Source of the DNA: Burkholderiales bacterium
Lineage (GTDB): Bacteria > Pseudomonadota > Gammaproteobacteria > Burkholderiales > Casimicrobiaceae
NCBI GenBank assembly: GCA_020851235.1
Contig: JADZDD010000030.1
Coordinates: 1 to 37,293, forward strand
Direction: 5' to 3'
DNA: 37,293 nt
The position numbers and the translations under genes are program-made. The stretch's first letter is position 1. The number at the start of each line of letters is the position of its first letter. The notes under the pieces were generated by a model that saw nothing but the letters and a program-made list of their open reading frames with translations, ran no database searches and had not been told where the DNA came from. This document shows, piece after piece, positions 22,589 to 32,200 of the stretch.

Positions 22589-22965
22589 TCGACAGCCAAG
22601 CGGCACAGAGCGCGTCTCCCCTCAATCTGCTGGCGTGCGAGGGCGAATACGCCGACACCACCGCGGCGACGGGGTCCTGGGTGCAGATCACGGACTACGC
22701 CGGATACCTCATCGTCCTCCAGGCGGTGGGCACGATCTCCACGGGCACGCTCATCGGGACGATCGAGTCGGCGTCGGATGGATCCGGTACGGGCGCGGCC
22801 ACCGTGCACACGTTCGATACCGTGACCACGTCGAACGATGCGCCGAACGTGCAGCGCGCGGTACTGCCGGCCACGATCGGCAACTACATCCGCTACAAGG
22901 GCACGCTCTCGGCAGGGACGGGCGACATTGCCGTCACGCTGTTGGGCAGCAAGAGGACGCCGTAG
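22585..22965 (+). CDS. putative capsid-associated protein
   Basis: The 126-residue protein is Thr/Gly/Val-rich and predicted to be mostly beta (GSWVQITDYAGYLIVLQAVG, then GNYIRYKGTLSAGTGDIAVT), consistent with a decoration or head-completion protein. Position after the capsid gene supports this. No diagnostic motif seen. Confidence 0.6.
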   Translation: MIDSQAAQSASPLNLLACEGEYADTTAATGSWVQITDYAGYLIVLQAVGTISTGTLIGTIESASDGSGTGAATVHTFDTVTTSNDAPNVQRAVLPATIGNYIRYKGTLSAGTGDIAVTLLGSKRTP

Positions 22966-22968
22966 CAG

Positions 22969-23271
22969 ATGGCTTTCGCGGAAGACCTGGCGCCGTTCTT
23001 CGATACCGCCGAGTTCGGGACGGCGGCCAGCTATCTGCCGCTGGGCAGTGTCGAGGATCCCACCAGCATCAACGGGATCTTCGACCGCGCGTATGCCGAG
23101 CCGATCGATGGCGTCGCGGAGGGCGTTCGCCCGGTCTTCCTGTGCGCTGCGACGGATGTCCCGAACGCGGCGCATGGTGACACGCTCACGATTGCCGGGT
23201 CGACGTACAAGGTCCGCGGCGTCCAGCCAGACGGCACTGGTGTCGTGCTGCTCGTGCTCGAGGCGCAGTAG
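22969..23271 (+). CDS. head-tail joining protein, gpFII-like
   Basis: The 100-residue product starts MAFAEDLAPFFDTAEFGTAA and has a strand-rich C-terminal half (DTLTIAGSTYKVRGVQPDG), the form of small FII-type joining proteins. FII attaches the head to the tail through the connector. The gene starts 3 bases after the previous stop and its own stop overlaps the next start. Confidence 0.75.
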   Translation: MAFAEDLAPFFDTAEFGTAASYLPLGSVEDPTSINGIFDRAYAEPIDGVAEGVRPVFLCAATDVPNAAHGDTLTIAGSTYKVRGVQPDGTGVVLLVLEAQ

Positions 23272-23723
23272 TGGCGAACCATCTGCGCCGTCAGATCCGT
23301 GAAGCGGTAGGCACGAAGCTGACCGGCCTTACCACCACCGGCTCGCGTGTGTATCAGTCGCGGGTGTATCCCGTGCAGAACACGGAGTTGCCATGCCTGC
23401 TGGTGTTCGCGAGATCCGAGTCGGTCGAGGCCGAGTCGGTGCATGCGCCGCGGGTGCTGTCGCGACTGTTGCAGATCGAGGTGGATGCGGTGACGAAAGC
23501 TACCGCGGACCTCGACGACACGCTCGACCAAATCTGCAAGGAGGTCGAGATTGCGCTTGCGCCGCCGGTCAGCGGTGGCCTCATGAACCTCGTCGAGGAC
23601 ATCGTGCTGCGCTCGACTGATATCGAGCTCAGCGGTTCTGCTGAAAAGCCGACTGGCGTCGCGCGGATGGTGTTCGAGGTTTCGTACTACCACCTCGACA
23701 GTACGCCGGACGTAGCGCAGTGA
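23271..23723 (+). CDS. tail terminator, gpU-like
   Basis: The 150-residue protein (NHLRRQIREAVGTKLTGLTT, then ELPCLLVFARSESVEAESVH, and LSRLLQIEVDAVTKATADLD) has the pattern of phage tail-completion/terminator proteins: an N-terminal helix then a mixed sheet. These cap the tail tube and set its end. The GTG at 23271 overlaps the previous stop. It precedes the tail tube gene as expected. Confidence 0.78.
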   Translation: MANHLRRQIREAVGTKLTGLTTTGSRVYQSRVYPVQNTELPCLLVFARSESVEAESVHAPRVLSRLLQIEVDAVTKATADLDDTLDQICKEVEIALAPPVSGGLMNLVEDIVLRSTDIELSGSAEKPTGVARMVFEVSYYHLDSTPDVAQ

Positions 23724-23755
23724 AATAACGGAGTTCAATCCAAAGGAGCGCCATC

Positions 23756-24403
23756 ATGGCTGCAAATGTGAAGAAGTGGGCAAGCGTCGCGGTCGCCATG
23801 CAGAGCGCGCTCGCTGCCGCGAAGACCATCACCGCGATTACCAAGGCAAGCACGGCGGTGGTGTCCTCTACCTCGCACGGATTCTCCGACGGAGACTATG
23901 TGCTCTTGACAATCCAAGGCATGTATCAGCTCGACGGTAAGGTCGTGCGCGTCGACAACAGCGCCAGCGATGCGTTCGATGCCGAGGGCGTGGACTCGAC
24001 GTTGTTCGAGACGTTCGTTTCCGGCACGGCGGAAAAGATCACCTTCGGCACGACGCTCTCGTCGATGACCACGGTCAACGCGTCTGGCGGCGATTTCGAT
24101 TTCATCGACACGACGACGATCCACAGCAATGTCAAGACGCAGATTCCTGGGCTCGCGAATCCGCTCACGTACTCCTTCGACAATCTGTGGGACATGTCGG
24201 ATACCGCGCAGCTCGCGATGAAGGCCGCGTCTGACAACCAGGGACAGCGCTGCTTTAAGTTCCAGTTCGGCAGCGGCGGCCCGATCATGGTGTTCAGTGG
24301 CTACGTCGGCTACGCGGGCGCGCCCACCGGCAATGCGCAGGACAAGGTGACGTCGCCGGCGGTGATCACCTGCTACGGCACGCCGACGTACTACGCGAGC
24401 TGA
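23756..24403 (+). CDS. major tail tube protein
   Basis: The 215-residue protein is mostly beta (AVVSSTSHGFSDGDYVLLTI, then SYVDL-like strands and a C-terminal half ending VTSPAVITCYGTPTYYAS) with the size and place of siphovirus tube proteins. It starts after AAAGGAG and lies between the tail terminator and the chaperones. The C-terminal third (FQFGSGGPIMVFSGYVGYAG) is the most conserved-looking part. Confidence 0.8.
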   Translation: MAANVKKWASVAVAMQSALAAAKTITAITKASTAVVSSTSHGFSDGDYVLLTIQGMYQLDGKVVRVDNSASDAFDAEGVDSTLFETFVSGTAEKITFGTTLSSMTTVNASGGDFDFIDTTTIHSNVKTQIPGLANPLTYSFDNLWDMSDTAQLAMKAASDNQGQRCFKFQFGSGGPIMVFSGYVGYAGAPTGNAQDKVTSPAVITCYGTPTYYAS

Positions 24404-24404
24404 G

Positions 24405-24740
24405 ATGGGCAAGGTGCTCCTCGACAAGATGCGGAAGGCGCGCGAGAAGCGCGTCGAGGTGGACGGGCACGCGTTCACGATCTTGCGCCCCACCGATGCC
24501 GATGCGGTGGCGATGGCTGGGCGTCCTCCGCTGGAGTTCGTGGAGCGCTTCGTGGTCGGGTGGGACATGACCGAGTTGGACCTCGTGCCCGGCGGCATGG
24601 CCGAGCCGGTGGCGTTCGATGCCGACGTGTGGATCGCATGGGTGCGCGATCACCCGGAGGTGTGGGACGCGCTGGGCATGGCGATCCTCGGCGCCTATGA
24701 GACTCATGTGAAGGCGCGGGAGGCGGTCGCAAAAAACTGA
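24405..24740 (+). CDS. tail assembly chaperone, gpG-like
   Basis: The 111-residue protein (LDKMRKAREKRVEVDGHAFT, then PTDADAVAMAGRPPLEFVER) has the helical character of gpG-type chaperones that coat the tape measure during tail assembly. Its stop at 24738-24740 is preceded by a slippery sequence at 24731-24737, from which a -1 shift yields a 178-residue extended product like lambda gpGT. Confidence 0.82.
   Translation: MGKVLLDKMRKAREKRVEVDGHAFTILRPTDADAVAMAGRPPLEFVERFVVGWDMTELDLVPGGMAEPVAFDADVWIAWVRDHPEVWDALGMAILGAYETHVKAREAVAKN
24731..24737 (+). promoter_or_regulatory. canonical -1 frameshift slippery heptamer A AAA AAC
   Basis: The heptamer is read in frame as gcA AAA AAC, directly before the TGA of the chaperone gene. 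A -1 shift continues into the downstream frame (L T R W M D M and onward) that covers 24737-24940. The form X XXY YYZ is canonical and the gene pair is where lambda and many phages shift frame. No downstream stem was checked. Confidence 0.85.
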
Positions 24741-24748
24741 CGCGCTGG

Positions 24749-24940
24749 ATGGACATGGAGGGGCTGCCCATCCAGCCAGCATGTCCAGCCCCGCTGGCGG
24801 TTGCCGCGTGGAATTTCCTTGGCGGCTTGGAATGGGGCGGCGTGGAGGTAGCCGCCGAGATGTTCGGCGTACAGGACGTGGATCTTTGGCTGCACGAGTT
24901 GGCGGTGATCAGGGATCACGGCAATCGGGGGAGTACGTAG
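24749..24940 (+). CDS. T domain of the tail assembly chaperone (-1 frame)
   Basis: This frame encodes MDMEGLPIQPACPAPLAVAA, then WNFLGGLEWGGVEVAAEMFG, resembling the downstream T domain of phage tail chaperones. It has an ATG at 24749 but no good ribosome-binding site, and the frame is open from 24737, so it is most likely made by frameshift from the gpG-like gene, giving 111 plus 67 residues. It ends just before the tape measure start. Confidence 0.75.
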   Translation: MDMEGLPIQPACPAPLAVAAWNFLGGLEWGGVEVAAEMFGVQDVDLWLHELAVIRDHGNRGST

Positions 24941-27286
24941 GTGGCGCGACGTGGTGACGGCGTAGAGATCCCGATCGAAGCCCGGCTGTCGGGTTTCGAG
25001 GTTGCCTATCGCCAGATGGTGTCCGGGGCGCAGCAAGCGTCCCAGAAGATGGAGCGCTCGTTCTCGTCGCTCCGAGACAGCGCCACTGGCCTGCGCACGG
25101 CGATCGGCCTCATTGCGACGGGACTGGTTGCGCAGCGGTTCGGCAATCTGGTCCAGAGCATCGCGCAATTCAAGGACCTCTCTGAGCGGATCGGGGACAC
25201 CTCCGAGGCGATATCCAGCCTGCGCACACCGGCGGCGACGAGCGGCGTGGCGATGGAGGATATCGCCGCAGCTTCGATCAAGCTTACAAGCGCGCTTTCG
25301 AAGACTGACGAAGAGAGCGACCTCGCCGGCCAGGCATTGGGTGCTCTTGGTCTCAAGCTCAACGACTTCAAGGCGCTGGCGCCGGTCGAGCAACTCAAGA
25401 CGCTGGCGCGCGCGTTCAACAGTTTCAGCGACGATGCCACGAGCGGCGCGGCGAAGACGGCGGCTGCCGTTGCGTTGCTCGGCCGGTCTGGCGCGTCGAT
25501 GCTGCCCTTCTTCAACGACCTTGCGGAGCAAAGCGACCGGCTCACGACGCTGTCGCGCGAACAGATCGAGGCGGCGGATCGGCTGTCGAAGCAATGGGGG
25601 CTGCTCAGTTCGCAGGCGCGCGACCTCGGGCAGAACATCGCATCAATCGTGGTCCCTGCATTGAGCGAGGCAATCGCGGAGATGCAGGAGGGCGTGAAGG
25701 CTGCTGGCGGCTTCTGGGCTGCGCTCTCGGCAGGGGCGACGCTCAACCCGTTCGACAACACCTCGCAGGCCATCAGCAAGACGCGCGCGGAGTTGGAAGC
25801 GCTCAACAAGGCAAGCGTCGGCGGTGGATTCATTCGGGATGTCAATGGCGAGATCGTCGACGCGACGGATAGTTTCAAGCGACTGAATGCGCAACTGGCG
25901 ATGCTGGACGCGCGGCAGCGTCGCGAAACGAAGGGATTGATCGGTCCAGAATTCTTGGATGCGCGGGATCTGCGGGCACAGGGTCCGAGTTCGCGCCCGG
26001 CCCTCGCGTTCACCGCTACCGCCAACAGCGCCAAGACCGCGAAGAAGGAGGCCGACGAGTTCGGCAAGGCGCTGGAGCGCGTCAACAAGCTCGCAGCGGA
26101 TGCGCAGGCATCGTTGCAGGAGGCGTTCTCGGGACAGCCTCTGCTGGCATCGCAGAAGGCGCTGGCGGAGCTGCAAGCGAGCGATACGTGGGACAAGCTC
26201 AACCCCTCCCAGCAAGCGGCGCTGAAAGCGCGTTACGACATGATCGCCGCGGTCGAGCGCGAGACGCAGGCGTGGAAGGACAAGCGCGAGGCGACCGAAC
26301 AGACGATCCGCGCCGCCGCGGATGCGCTGGCCGACCAGCAACGAGCCATGCAGGCGTTCACCGCGAACCTCGGTGCGTACTCCGAGGAAACGGACTATCT
26401 GCAACGGCACATTGCGCTCCTCGGGCAGGACGATCTGGCACGCCAGAAGCTGGCCGAGACGATCGACTACGAGCGCCTGCGCAAGCAAGCGGTGATGGCC
26501 GAAGACTTGAAGGGGATCGAGGTCCTCGACGAGCAGTATCGAAAGCGCATCCAGTTGCTGGAACAGTTGGACGCGATGCAGCGCAAGCTGCGCGACATCC
26601 AGGAGTACTCCGACCTCGGGGCGTCTTCGCTGTCGCAGCTGGGACAGCGGTTGACGAGCGGGCAGAACCCTTTGGAGGCGGTCCAGCAGACTGCGGAGGA
26701 TTTCGCCGGCCGATTGAGCCAGAGCTTGTGGGACAAGGCGGCCACGCAGCTATTTGGGAAGGATGGGCCTCTCGGCGAGTTCGGGTCGATGATGTCCGAC
26801 CTGCTCGGGACGGGCGGTGATGCTGCGGCCTCGACGGCGCTCGTGACTGCCGGGACGACGCTGACCACCTCTGGCACGACGCTGGTCACTGCCGGTGCAT
26901 CGCTGAACGCGGCGGCGGCGGCACTCACGACGTCAGCCGCGGCGCTCGTGGGTGGCAGCGCAGGCGGCGATGCGGCCGACGCTGCCGGCACCATTCTGTC
27001 GTCCCTGTTCACGAGTTCCGCTGGCGGCGGTGGGTCGGTGTACGGCGGCCCGCAGTTCGGCAGCTACGCGAGGGGCATCAGCTACGTCCCCAACGATCAG
27101 ATTGCCTTGCTGCATCGTGGCGAGCGCGTGATGACCGCGACAGAGAACGCGCGTGAGCGTGGCAGTTGGGGCGGCGGTCTCGTGGTCAATCAAGTGATCA
27201 ACGTTCCGCCGGGTGCGAACACGGCCTCCTACCAACAGGCCGCGCGGCAGGCAAACCGCCAGCTTGAATCACAAAGGCTACGCTGA
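24941..27286 (+). CDS. tape measure protein
   Basis: The 781-residue protein is mostly helical with long coiled coils and a small-residue repeat block (about residues 627-675: TALVTAGTTLTTSGTTLVTA and onward), as in lambda-type tape measures. The start is GTG (24941) right after the chaperone. The C-terminal part (GISYVPNDQIALLHRGERVM) resembles the conserved end of lambda-like tape measure proteins. If length ratio follows lambda, the tail would be about 110-120 nm. Confidence 0.92.
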   Translation: MARRGDGVEIPIEARLSGFEVAYRQMVSGAQQASQKMERSFSSLRDSATGLRTAIGLIATGLVAQRFGNLVQSIAQFKDLSERIGDTSEAISSLRTPAATSGVAMEDIAAASIKLTSALSKTDEESDLAGQALGALGLKLNDFKALAPVEQLKTLARAFNSFSDDATSGAAKTAAAVALLGRSGASMLPFFNDLAEQSDRLTTLSREQIEAADRLSKQWGLLSSQARDLGQNIASIVVPALSEAIAEMQEGVKAAGGFWAALSAGATLNPFDNTSQAISKTRAELEALNKASVGGGFIRDVNGEIVDATDSFKRLNAQLAMLDARQRRETKGLIGPEFLDARDLRAQGPSSRPALAFTATANSAKTAKKEADEFGKALERVNKLAADAQASLQEAFSGQPLLASQKALAELQASDTWDKLNPSQQAALKARYDMIAAVERETQAWKDKREATEQTIRAAADALADQQRAMQAFTANLGAYSEETDYLQRHIALLGQDDLARQKLAETIDYERLRKQAVMAEDLKGIEVLDEQYRKRIQLLEQLDAMQRKLRDIQEYSDLGASSLSQLGQRLTSGQNPLEAVQQTAEDFAGRLSQSLWDKAATQLFGKDGPLGEFGSMMSDLLGTGGDAAASTALVTAGTTLTTSGTTLVTAGASLNAAAAALTTSAAALVGGSAGGDAADAAGTILSSLFTSSAGGGGSVYGGPQFGSYARGISYVPNDQIALLHRGERVMTATENARERGSWGGGLVVNQVINVPPGANTASYQQAARQANRQLESQRLR

Positions 27287-27870
27287 TGGCCTACGAGATA
27301 TTCCCGGACAACATCAGCCGCGGGTCGAGCGGGGGGCCGGCTTTCGCGGTCGACGTGACCGGGAACGACAGCCAGGAATGGCGAACGCTGCTCAATGCGC
27401 TACCGCGATACGAGTTCGAGGTATCGCACGCAGCGCAGACGCCGGACCTGTACTTGCCGTTGCAGAAGTTTTTCCTGAACCACGGCGGGCGGTGGCGCAC
27501 GTTCCGCTACCTCGATCCACTCGACAATGTCGTGGCGTCCGGCGAGGGCGCATTCGCGACGATCGATGCGACGCATTTTCAGATGCGGAAGGTGTACGTG
27601 TTCGGCTCGCTCACGTTCTATCGCACGATCACGAAGCCGATCAGCGGAACCACGTCGATAACTGGTGGCACGGTGGCCTCGACGGACTACGATACCGGCA
27701 TCGTCACCATGACGAGCGGGACGCCGACGAGCTGGACCGGGCGGTTCCACACGCATGCACGCTTCAACGTCGACCGCATGATCCCGCGCATGATTCACCG
27801 GCGACCGGACGGGTCGAACGTCGTCACGTGGGAGTCGATCCCGGTCGTCGAAGTCAAGGCGGCGACGTGA
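27286..27870 (+). CDS. distal tail protein, DUF2460-like
   Basis: The 194-residue protein has features of DUF2460 (gene-transfer-agent gp12-like): EIFPDNISRGSSGGPAFAVD, a RWRTFRYLDPLDN segment, and a C-terminal half with HTHARFNVDRMIPRMIHRRP. These proteins form the distal tail ring. The ATG overlaps the tape measure stop by a base. It is followed by gp13-, gp14- and gp15-like proteins. Confidence 0.85.
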   Translation: MAYEIFPDNISRGSSGGPAFAVDVTGNDSQEWRTLLNALPRYEFEVSHAAQTPDLYLPLQKFFLNHGGRWRTFRYLDPLDNVVASGEGAFATIDATHFQMRKVYVFGSLTFYRTITKPISGTTSITGGTVASTDYDTGIVTMTSGTPTSWTGRFHTHARFNVDRMIPRMIHRRPDGSNVVTWESIPVVEVKAAT

Positions 27871-28781
27871 AGGGGACCTCGACCGCCATGAAGGCAGAGT
27901 TGGGCGCACGTACTGCGCGGTACGCGCGATGCGTGAAGCTGCAACGACGCGCCGCATCGGGCGGCGGCACGCTCACGTTCACCGAACACGATCAGGCATT
28001 GGTGGACCCTGTCGACGGCTTGACATATGCGCCGTGGCCCGGCGCGGCTGCCTCGGACGTCGCCAGCGACGTATCGCTACAGGCCGGCAACGTCAACCTG
28101 ACAGCCGCGATGGTGTCGCCAAACCCTACGTTTGCATCGATGGTTGCAGGCGATTGGGACTATGCGCAGGCCGAGGTGTTCTACCTCTGTTGGTCGGATC
28201 CCTCGACGGGGAGGCACTTCCTGAAAGCCGGGACCGTTGGCGAGCTCTCTTCGGGCCTGTCGGCATCGTCGGCCGAGATCCGCGGGCTGATACAGCTCCT
28301 GAGTCAAAGCGTGGTCGACGTGACGCAGCCGTCATGCCGCCATCGGCGCGGCGATGGCAGCTTCCACATGGGCGGCTGCAACAACGACGACACGACGAGC
28401 GACGATGACTACAAGGTCGAAGGCACTCTGTCGGACGTGAGTGCGGATGGCGTGACGCTGGAGTCGGCGGCGTTCGTGGAACTCGGCACGCCACCGGCGG
28501 GCGGGGCCGGGTCGTTCGCCTGGGGACGGATCGTCATTGACGATGTGACGAGCGAGAACAACGGACGCCACGCGGACATCAAGGCTTCGGCGGCGGGACA
28601 GGTCACGCTGCATCTGCCGTTTCCCTATCCGCTGGCGGTGGGAACCGCGTTCGTCGCTTATTACGGGTGCGACGGCCTGCGCGATACCTGCATCGACACC
28701 TACGACAACCTCAACAACTTCGACGGCGAGCCTGATCTGCCGAACCTCGACAAGACCATCGCGGTCGCGCGGAGCGACTGA
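27867..28781 (+). CDS. tail hub protein, DUF2163/BR0599-like
   Basis: The 304-residue protein has a conserved N-terminal part (CVKLQRRAASGGGTLTFTEH and onward) and a Cys-rich C-terminal part (CRHRRGDGSFHMGGCNNDDT, then YYGCDGLRDTCIDTYDNLNN), the pattern of the BR0599/DUF2163 tail-hub proteins, in which Cys residues can bind an iron-sulfur cluster in GTA gp13. The GTG at 27867 overlaps the previous stop as GTGA; an ATG at 27888 is the alternative. Confidence 0.88.
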   Translation: MKGTSTAMKAELGARTARYARCVKLQRRAASGGGTLTFTEHDQALVDPVDGLTYAPWPGAAASDVASDVSLQAGNVNLTAAMVSPNPTFASMVAGDWDYAQAEVFYLCWSDPSTGRHFLKAGTVGELSSGLSASSAEIRGLIQLLSQSVVDVTQPSCRHRRGDGSFHMGGCNNDDTTSDDDYKVEGTLSDVSADGVTLESAAFVELGTPPAGGAGSFAWGRIVIDDVTSENNGRHADIKASAAGQVTLHLPFPYPLAVGTAFVAYYGCDGLRDTCIDTYDNLNNFDGEPDLPNLDKTIAVARSD

Positions 28782-29224
28782 TGCGCGCGGCGATCGTCGA
28801 GCGGGCACGGCAGGAACTCGGGACGCCTTGGCAGCATCAGGCGCGGCTATCAGGCACGGCGCTCGACTGCATCGGGCTCGTGGGCGTGGTGGCTATCGGG
28901 GTCGGTGTTGCCGAAGGTCGCCAGTGGTTCGATGACGACGGCCTGAAGCGGTACGGTCGCCCGCCGCGCCCCGACGTGTTGCTCGACGGTGCGCGCAGGT
29001 ATCTGGACGAGATTGCGATTGCGCGGGCGCGCGAGGGCGATGTGCTGGTGCTCGCCCACCGCTCACACCCGAACACGCCGACGCACTTCGGCATCGTCAC
29101 GCGGGCACGTCCGCGCTACGTGATCCATGCCGAGTATTTCGCCGGCAAGGTGGTGGAAAACAGCATTCCTGATGGCGGACGCTGGCTACCGACGCATGCG
29201 TTACGCTTCCGAGGTCTCGCGTGA
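28781..29224 (+). CDS. NlpC/P60-family tail hydrolase
   Basis: The 147-residue protein carries the catalytic Cys in GTALDCIGLVGVVAIGVGVA and a His in THFGIVTRARPRYVIHAEYF, with an upstream ARQELGTPWQHQ segment, the typical NlpC/P60 fold of tail-tip peptidoglycan peptidases. It would cut peptidoglycan during DNA entry. Start and stop overlap the neighbours (TGATG and GTGA). It corresponds to GTA gp14. Confidence 0.9.
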   Translation: MRAAIVERARQELGTPWQHQARLSGTALDCIGLVGVVAIGVGVAEGRQWFDDDGLKRYGRPPRPDVLLDGARRYLDEIAIARAREGDVLVLAHRSHPNTPTHFGIVTRARPRYVIHAEYFAGKVVENSIPDGGRWLPTHALRFRGLA

Positions 29225-32200
29225 GTACCGCGACCGCGCTGCAATTGGTCGGGACGATCGTAGGCGGCGCTGTCGGCGGCCCGGTGGGAGCTGCGATCGG
29301 CGGCACCGTGGGCGCGCTGGTCGGCAACGCGATTGCGCCGACGGCGGTTGCATCACCAGGTCTCAACGACCTCAAACTACAGCGGTCGCAATACGGCAAT
29401 CCGATCCCTTACGTGTGGGGGCGCTTCCGCGTGGGGGGCAACGTCGACTGGATCGGCAATGGCGGCGAGCTCGTGCAGCACGGTGGCGGCGGTGGCGGCA
29501 AGGGTGGCGGCGGTGGCGATTCTGGCCCGACCTACACCGGCGCATGGTCGATGATCTTCTGCAAGTCGACGCGCAAGGGACAGGATGCACTGGTCGCCAT
29601 CGACAAGTGGTGGACCGATGGCCGTGTCGTCAACTACGACGACATCAACCCCACGGTCTACATCGGCCATGCGCAGCAGTTACCCGATTCGTCGATGGAG
29701 GCCGATCTCGGTGCTGGCCGAGTGTCGGCTGACCGATTCAAAGGCAAGGCGGTCTTCAACGACGTGCAGATGGGGCAGTTCTTCAATCGCCTGCCGAACA
29801 TGGAGGGTCTGGTCCGCACGAAGGGACAGACCAACGGCGCGATCGTCCAACTGGCGAAGGGCAACGCTGACATCGCTTTCGCGCAATACCCCGCATTGTC
29901 TGGCGCGTGGCCGATCGACTGGGAGAACACAGGCACGCTGCCCGAGCCGACCGGGGTGGTCGCGAATCCGTATCTGTACATTTCCGATGGGTGGGCCGCG
30001 CATCGATTGGCGAATGGCGCATCAGGGTATGCGCTGGTGGTCGGCGTCCCGACATGGGTCGCGCTGTATTGGGACTACTGCAATGCGCCGCAGTTCGCCC
30101 CCATCGGCGCCGGACCGCCTTACACGATCCCCGGACTTGCCGGACGCATCGAGGGAGACACGACCTATTGGGTTGATGTATGCGCCGTCGCAGGCGTTGA
30201 GACCGGCCGCTTTGTGTACAGCTGGGCGGTGTCGACCGATGGGCACATCATCATTGTTGTTACCAACGACGACAACATCACGCCCACGGACTGGAAATGG
30301 CATCGCATCGTTGACGGCATCATGACCGCCGAAGGACCGGTCGAAGATGATGGCGTCTTCGTCACGTCAAGCCCGCGCAATATCGGCAACGGTCACTCTG
30401 GCGACAATATCGGAAACGTCGTCAAGGGGGTCGTCGAATCTAACGGTCAGTATATCTGGACGTTCAAGACCAGCGGCGGATATGCCTACAACGTGCCTGC
30501 GCCGGGCGAGAACGAGGAATCGGTCGCGCTGTACTACATCGACACCGCCGACAACACGCTGAAACAGTACGTCGGTCCGACGCAATTCGAGTCGCTCGGC
30601 GGCCCCGATCTCGGCTCGGCGCATAGCGGTCTGATTTACTCGCCGGCAGAGGGATACGCGGCGACGCTGGCCGGTGGGTACACGCAGTACTCGCTCTATA
30701 CGCGACTCGCCGGCACGGCGCAGCTCACGCTCGCCGAGATTCTGGCGGACGTGTTCGAGTTGCGCGACGGGTTGTCACCTTCTCAGTTCGACGTAACCGC
30801 GGCGGCAAGCACGCTTGTGCATGGTGCCGCTCTTGCATCGGTGATGCAGAAGCGGAACTTCATCGACGCTCTGCGGCAGGCGTACTTCTTCGATGTCGTC
30901 GAATCAGACGACGGAGATTCGACGTTCTTGAAGGTCGTGATGCGGGATCGAGTCGAGCCAGAGGACGGTTGGCCGGAGATTCCTGACGACGATCTAGGGG
31001 TGAGAGAGGATGGCGAGGACTCGCAGCCGTTGCTTGCGTTGCTGTCGCGTGTGCAGGAGGCCGAGCTACCGGCGCGGGTGAACGTCCAATACTACGATCC
31101 CGATCAGGACTACCAGATCGGATCGCAGTCGGCGCAGTGGAACTCGCCCTACGTCGACAACGTGACGCGCATCGATTTGCCGATTGCGATGTACTCAGGC
31201 GAGGCGCGGACGATCGCCAAGAGGCATCTTGCGACGGCGCGATTGGAGCGCAATCGCTACGGCTTCTCGACCTCGCGCAAGTGGGCGCATCTCGAGCCGA
31301 CGGATATCGTGACCGTGCGCGGGATGCTGCTGCGCGTCTTGCAGAAGACCGAGACGCCGAAGGGCGTCATTCGCTGGGAGGCAGTGCAGCACGCGCCCTA
31401 CATCGCGACGCAGATCGAAGACGGCGCGCCGGCTGACGGCACGACGCCGATCCCGCCGAGTGGCCCGAAGGTCGCGACACAGGTCAAGTTTTTCGACGTT
31501 GCCAAGGTATTCGACGACCACCTTGATGTCGGCTTCTACATCGCGGCGGCGGGCGAGCTCGGCGGGTCATGGTCTGGCTACTCGTTGCAGAAATCTGTTG
31601 ACGGTGGCACGACGTGGGCAGAGGTTGCGAGTACCAATGTCGCGACGATCATGGGCACCGTCGCGCAGCCGATCGGTGGATTCACAGGTGGCAACGTGTT
31701 CGACTACTCGACGGTGATCCGCGTCACGAACGTGACAGGGGCGCTGGAATCGGTAAGCGAGCTCGCCGCGCTGAACGGGGATAACGCGTTCGTCATCGGT
31801 AACGAGATCGGCAACTTCACGACGGCGACGCAGGTAGACGCCACGACATGGGACGTGACCGGACTGTTGCGCGGTCGTCGCGGCACCGAGTGGGCAATGA
31901 CGACGCACGGCACGGATGAGACGTTCGCGCTGGTGTCGACGATGCTGAACGTTGCCACACCCGAGGCCGAGGTCGGGCAGGCGCGGCAATACAAGGCAGT
32001 GAGCTTCGGCATGACGCTCGCCGGGACGATGGCGGTGACGTTCACGAACACGGCGCAATCGGCCCGCTGCTATGCGCCAGTGCATGTTGCGGGCGGTCCT
32101 ACCGCGAGCGATGCCGTGCTGATGGAATGCGTACCGCGGACCCGCAGCGGCGGCGCGTGGCGAGACTTCGTCGACATCGCGCAGGCGGATGCACCGCTCG

